Of a DNA stretch of 64,000 bases, positions 60,836-64,000 are shown piece after piece. The notes below the pieces were generated by a model that was not told the DNA's origin, made no database searches, and saw only the letters and a list, made by a program, of their open reading frames with translations. The stretch spans positions 4,030,001-4,094,000 of the forward strand of contig OY761615.1 of assembly GCA_963664845.1 (NCBI GenBank). Direction: 5' to 3'. The DNA comes from CAIYTF01 sp963664845 (GTDB taxonomy: Bacteria; Bacteroidota; Ignavibacteria; Ignavibacteriales; Ignavibacteriaceae). How positions within the stretch are numbered: the first letter of the stretch is position 1; each line of letters opens with the position of its first letter. Made by a program: the position numbers and the translations under genes.

Positions 60836-63800
60836 TTATTTAAGAAGAGTGAATTTCCTCACTTCGTAAAAGTTTCCGGCACGGATTGAGTAGAAATAAA
60901 TTCCGCTCGAAAGGTTTGCCGCATTAAATGCTACGGAATACCGCCCTGCTGGTTTTTCTTCATTTACCAATGTGGTAACTTCATTGCCGAGAATAGTATA
61001 TACTTTCAGTGTTACGTGTTCTTTTCCGGCCAAACCGTACGAAATAGAAGTTGTTGGGTTGAAAGGATTTGGAAAATTCTGTAAAAGTTCATACCTGTAA
61101 GGCTTTTGCGCGTTTTCTGTGGCTGTACTGTTATCAATGGTGAAAACTTTTTCACTTATGTCGTATGCGTCCAGATCGGTATAATCAGAAATTTTCACAC
61201 GACATAATCCGGATAAGGAGTTTGGTATAACCCAGGTGTATCTGCCAAGATATCTGTAAGCTGAATCTTGTATGCTCATCCAGTGCAATCCATCATCCAG
61301 CGTATATTGTATCTTAAGTTTGGTTGTAGTATCGCTGGTGCCCCAGTGATCCACAGTGGTGGTCCAGGTAATGTTGTGCAAGGTGCCGGGTTTCCACACT
61401 TCGCCTCCATTTGGTGACCCTAGTATTATGTGGTAAGCAGAAGCTATCAGATAAGGAGAATTGGTAAAAGCCGCCCCTCCCATACCTATTGCAACAGCAA
61501 CGCCGGAAGGACATACAGAAATTGAATTAAATTGCTGGCCATTTGCACAATCCTGATGTATCCACGTCTCTCCGCCATCCACTGTCTTCAGAATCTCCTG
61601 CAAAGAACCCACGGCATAACCGCGATTTAAACTTTCAAAGGCAACTCCACAAAGAAATTTCGAGGAAGGGCCTGTTTTCTTTTGCCAGGTATTGCCGCCA
61701 TCGGTTGTTCTGAAAATGGCCTGCGACCGGCCAGTATAGCCTCCAACCAATATTCCGTTTAAAGGGGATGAAAAAGTGATGCCAAAATACCAGTCATTAA
61801 CGAAACTGTTATTTAATTCAACCGTTGACCAGGTCATCCCACCATTATCAGTTCTGAAAAATACTCCATTTGAGCCACCGGTAAAACCGGTTTTTTCATT
61901 CAGAAAATAAACCGTGGTGAGAATTTCAGAGGTAATAGACTTTGAATTCCAGGTCAGACCGCCATCAGTGGTTTTAAGCACCCTGCCTGAATAGCCAACA
62001 GCCCAGCCGGTTTTTTTGTCCAGAAAGAACATGCTCGTAACGTCCACGGCTGTGCCAAAGGAAGACTTTCCCCATGTTGTTCCGCCATTAGTGGTCCCCA
62101 TTAAAACTCCTGCATATCCGGAAACCAATACATTGACGGAATCGAATATTGCGAGGCATGATAGGAATTCCGTTCCCCCAGTCGATTGTGGTAACCAGCT
62201 TAGGCCTCCATTTGTTGATTTCGAAATGCTTCCACCGGCACCGATCATCCATCCCTTCAGGCTGTCTGCAAAAGCAACTGATGTGAGTGTCTGTGTGGTG
62301 TGTGATTTCAAGGCAATCCAGTTTGCGCTGACGGGCGAGATCGTAAATAAACCGGTGCTAAGGGCGTATACAGAAGAATCGGTTGTTGAGGTAATTCGTA
62401 TTTTGCAACTGTCAGAAACCGGTTTTACGCTTTCCCATGTGTACTGACCCAAATCAGCAGAAACTGAATCAGTGATAGTATTCCAATTTTTTCCACCATC
62501 AATTGAACACTCAATTTTAACCGTTTGAACGGAGTTTAGCACCCACTTAATACTGATCCAGGAACGCGTAAAAAAGTACTCACCGTTTGCCGGCGATATA
62601 ACTGAAAGCCATGGAATTGCGGGGTCCCGGACTATTGAAAACAAACCGTTATTAACAGACGACAATAAGGTGTCCTCCACCGAAGTTATCTTTATTTTGC
62701 AACTGTCAGACAATGTATTGGGTATTTTCCAAAAATACTCACTGGTTTCAGTTGCTATTGAACCGGCAATTTCGGTCCAGGTGTTCCCTCCGTTAATCGA
62801 GTAAGCAATTTTAACATGCCCCACGAAATTGAGATTCCATTTAACTGCAACAACGGAGCCGGCGCTCAGTTTGTCTCCACTAATGGGTGAAGTTATGGTG
62901 ATGGTTGGTATAAATGCACCAAAATGATTGACGATCATTGAGCCCGCTTCTCCCACAGCAAAAGCTTTATTTAATGGAGTAAGGCAAACGGCGTTTAGTT
63001 GTGAGGTGACACCAACGGTGTATCTCTTCCAGTTGCTGCCGCCATCGGAGGTTTGAAGAACTTCGCCTTCAGAACCGACAGCCCACGCACAAAGTTCATC
63101 ATAAAACTTGATGGCACAGAGGAAATTTCTTGAGGGATTACTTTGCGGTACCCAGGAATTTCCACCATCGGTTGTCCGGTAAATAGACTGCGATTGACCG
63201 GTAAAACCACCAACTACAACTCCGTTTTTAGGAGTTGAAAAATCAATTCCGAAAAACCAATCTCCTGTGTTAAGCGAAATATTGATCCACGAAGCTCCTG
63301 CATTTGTTGTCTTGTAAAAAGCACCATCAGCCCCGGCAACAAAACCAATGCTGTCAGTAACAAAATATACTGAAGTGAAAATGCCGCCTCCCACATGATT
63401 GGTGGTCCAGGTTTTCCCCCCGTCGGTTGTTTTCTGTATCAGGCCATTATAACCGACTGCCCACCCCGTAAGCAAGTTGAAATAATAAGTTCCAACTATG
63501 TTTTCGGTTTCACTGTAGGGCAGTTGCTCCCAATTGGTTCCTCCGTCGGTTGTTTTTAGACAAATGCCACCATAGCCGGAAATGTAAACGTTCAGTGAAT
63601 CGAAAACTTTGATTGATGACAGGTGATGAGTGGTGCCGCTGGGTTGAGTCACCCAGCTGGTTCCTCCGTCGGTTGTTTTGAAGATCTGGCCATTGCCGCC
63701 GGCAATCCAACCTGTTGAATCGGTTGCGAAACCAACACTGGTGAGTGTATTTGTTGTGTTCAGGTTTTGTGGTCGCCATTGAGGTGAGGCTTTAAAAGTT

Positions 63801-63841
63801 AGAATTAGAATCAGAATAGCTGTATAAGCGAACTTTTGCAT
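60836..63841 (-). CDS. Large secreted YCF48/BNR-repeat protein with Ig-like and T9SS sorting domains
   Basis: 1001 residues. The signal peptide is about 1-20 (ends KASPQW). Residues about 30-310 are YCF48-type blades (GNGQIFKTTDGGTSW, GYNGLIQKTTDGGKTW), followed by two Ig-like domains (about 315-410 and 415-505; ITSPISGDKLSAGSVVAVKW, ISPANGEYFFTRSWISIKW). The propeller region is then repeated (about 510-800, TLTSVAFADSLKGWMIGAGG), with a third Ig-like domain (about 815-905). The T9SS type A sorting domain (about 920-1001) has NFPNPFNPTTSISYGL and ends YEVRKFTLLK. It is a surface or extracellular protein built of two propellers; ligand unknown. YCF48 proteins in phototrophs help photosystem II assembly, but the repeat alone does not imply that here. 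Confidence 0.9.
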   Translation of the reverse strand: MQKFAYTAILILILTFKASPQWRPQNLNTTNTLTSVGFATDSTGWIAGGNGQIFKTTDGGTSWVTQPSGTTHHLSSIKVFDSLNVYISGYGGICLKTTDGGTNWEQLPYSETENIVGTYYFNLLTGWAVGYNGLIQKTTDGGKTWTTNHVGGGIFTSVYFVTDSIGFVAGADGAFYKTTNAGASWINISLNTGDWFFGIDFSTPKNGVVVGGFTGQSQSIYRTTDGGNSWVPQSNPSRNFLCAIKFYDELCAWAVGSEGEVLQTSDGGSNWKRYTVGVTSQLNAVCLTPLNKAFAVGEAGSMIVNHFGAFIPTITITSPISGDKLSAGSVVAVKWNLNFVGHVKIAYSINGGNTWTEIAGSIATETSEYFWKIPNTLSDSCKIKITSVEDTLLSSVNNGLFSIVRDPAIPWLSVISPANGEYFFTRSWISIKWVLNSVQTVKIECSIDGGKNWNTITDSVSADLGQYTWESVKPVSDSCKIRITSTTDSSVYALSTGLFTISPVSANWIALKSHTTQTLTSVAFADSLKGWMIGAGGSISKSTNGGLSWLPQSTGGTEFLSCLAIFDSVNVLVSGYAGVLMGTTNGGTTWGKSSFGTAVDVTSMFFLDKKTGWAVGYSGRVLKTTDGGLTWNSKSITSEILTTVYFLNEKTGFTGGSNGVFFRTDNGGMTWSTVELNNSFVNDWYFGITFSSPLNGILVGGYTGRSQAIFRTTDGGNTWQKKTGPSSKFLCGVAFESLNRGYAVGSLQEILKTVDGGETWIHQDCANGQQFNSISVCPSGVAVAIGMGGAAFTNSPYLIASAYHIILGSPNGGEVWKPGTLHNITWTTTVDHWGTSDTTTKLKIQYTLDDGLHWMSIQDSAYRYLGRYTWVIPNSLSGLCRVKISDYTDLDAYDISEKVFTIDNSTATENAQKPYRYELLQNFPNPFNPTTSISYGLAGKEHVTLKVYTILGNEVTTLVNEEKPAGRYSVAFNAANLSSGIYFYSIRAGNFYEVRKFTLLK

Positions 63842-64000
63842 AATAAGTCTCCCTAATAATGAATTTTCAAATTCTCATATCAAATATAGTTATGCGTTTA
63901 CTCTTATCCAAAGGTGGGTTAACTTGAAGAGGTAAGTGTTGCATAACTTCACACCTGTAAAAATCAGGGCAAACAACCAAAATATAAAGAGGCACTCCCA
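63842..64000. other. Upstream region of the large YCF48-repeat gene
   Basis: 159 bp to the window edge, AT-rich, presumably with the promoter of the leftward gene at 60836-63841. AGGGAGAC just before the ATG (63845-63852) may be its ribosome-binding site. No other feature seen. Confidence 0.4.

Overview
The window reads as a chromosomal segment of a Gram-negative bacterium of the Fibrobacteres-Chlorobi-Bacteroidetes (FCB) group. It is closest in style to the Ignavibacteria/Kapabacteria/Chlorobi side, probably an anaerobe or facultative anaerobe. The evidence is C-terminal type IX secretion (T9SS type A) sorting domains with the NYPNPFNP/NFPNPFNP signature on two secreted proteins, an OmpA protein with thrombospondin type 3 repeats, DUF4139 proteins, and an IS200-like REP-associated transposase of the type common in Bacteroidota. 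This placement is inference; no 16S or ribosomal marker is present and no search was run.

Layout. 1-1.6 kb: the N-terminal part of a secreted YCF48/BNR-repeat protein (minus strand), then a gene-poor stretch with a probable phage-gene remnant. 1.6-10 kb (plus): an ABC-2 exporter pair, a secreted lactonase-like beta-propeller, an ECF sigma factor with a small His-rich membrane protein, and a heterodimeric ABC exporter. 10-16 kb: a secreted polysaccharide-lyase-like T9SS protein, an OmpA/TSP3 protein, a tandem adenylate kinase and a membrane histidine kinase.

16.3-24.2 kb (minus) is a seven-gene operon: an H-cluster-like [FeFe]-hydrogenase sensor fused to a histidine kinase, a receiver, a receiver-PAS-kinase, another receiver, then the HydC, HydB and HydA subunits of a catalytic [FeFe] hydrogenase. 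It looks like a hydrogenase carrying its own candidate H2/redox sensor and phosphorelay. No DNA-binding output domain is encoded in it.

24.7-33.8 kb: a secreted Lys/Ala repeat polycation, an OmpR-type regulator, a dNTPase, a MalK-type ATPase, AroA and two DUF4139 proteins, one carrying an inserted carboxypeptidase-regulatory-like domain. 33.9-35.7 kb: a REP/RAYT-like locus with four palindrome types in ordered sets, a 150-bp tandem array and an IS200-type transposase. 35.8-37.5 kb: a YidE/AspT-type transporter.

38.0-46.9 kb (minus) is a compact five-gene operon: a His-rich cytochrome-b-like membrane protein, a membrane-anchored ferredoxin-flavoprotein, a 20-heme cytochrome c, a giant cytochrome with about 45 hemes, and an outer-membrane-barrel-like protein. 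Its order suggests an inner-membrane-to-outer-membrane electron conduit, and it is the strongest candidate here for an undescribed system.

47.4-52.0 kb: a YD-repeat secreted protein and a housekeeping run (YmdB-type phosphoesterase, FolD, DeoC, a HicB-like small protein, TrmH). 52.3-60.3 kb (minus): four overlapping or closely spaced signalling genes built around an ErcA-like iron alcohol dehydrogenase. 60.8-63.8 kb: a 1001-residue secreted YCF48-repeat T9SS protein, paralogous to the partial gene at the left edge.
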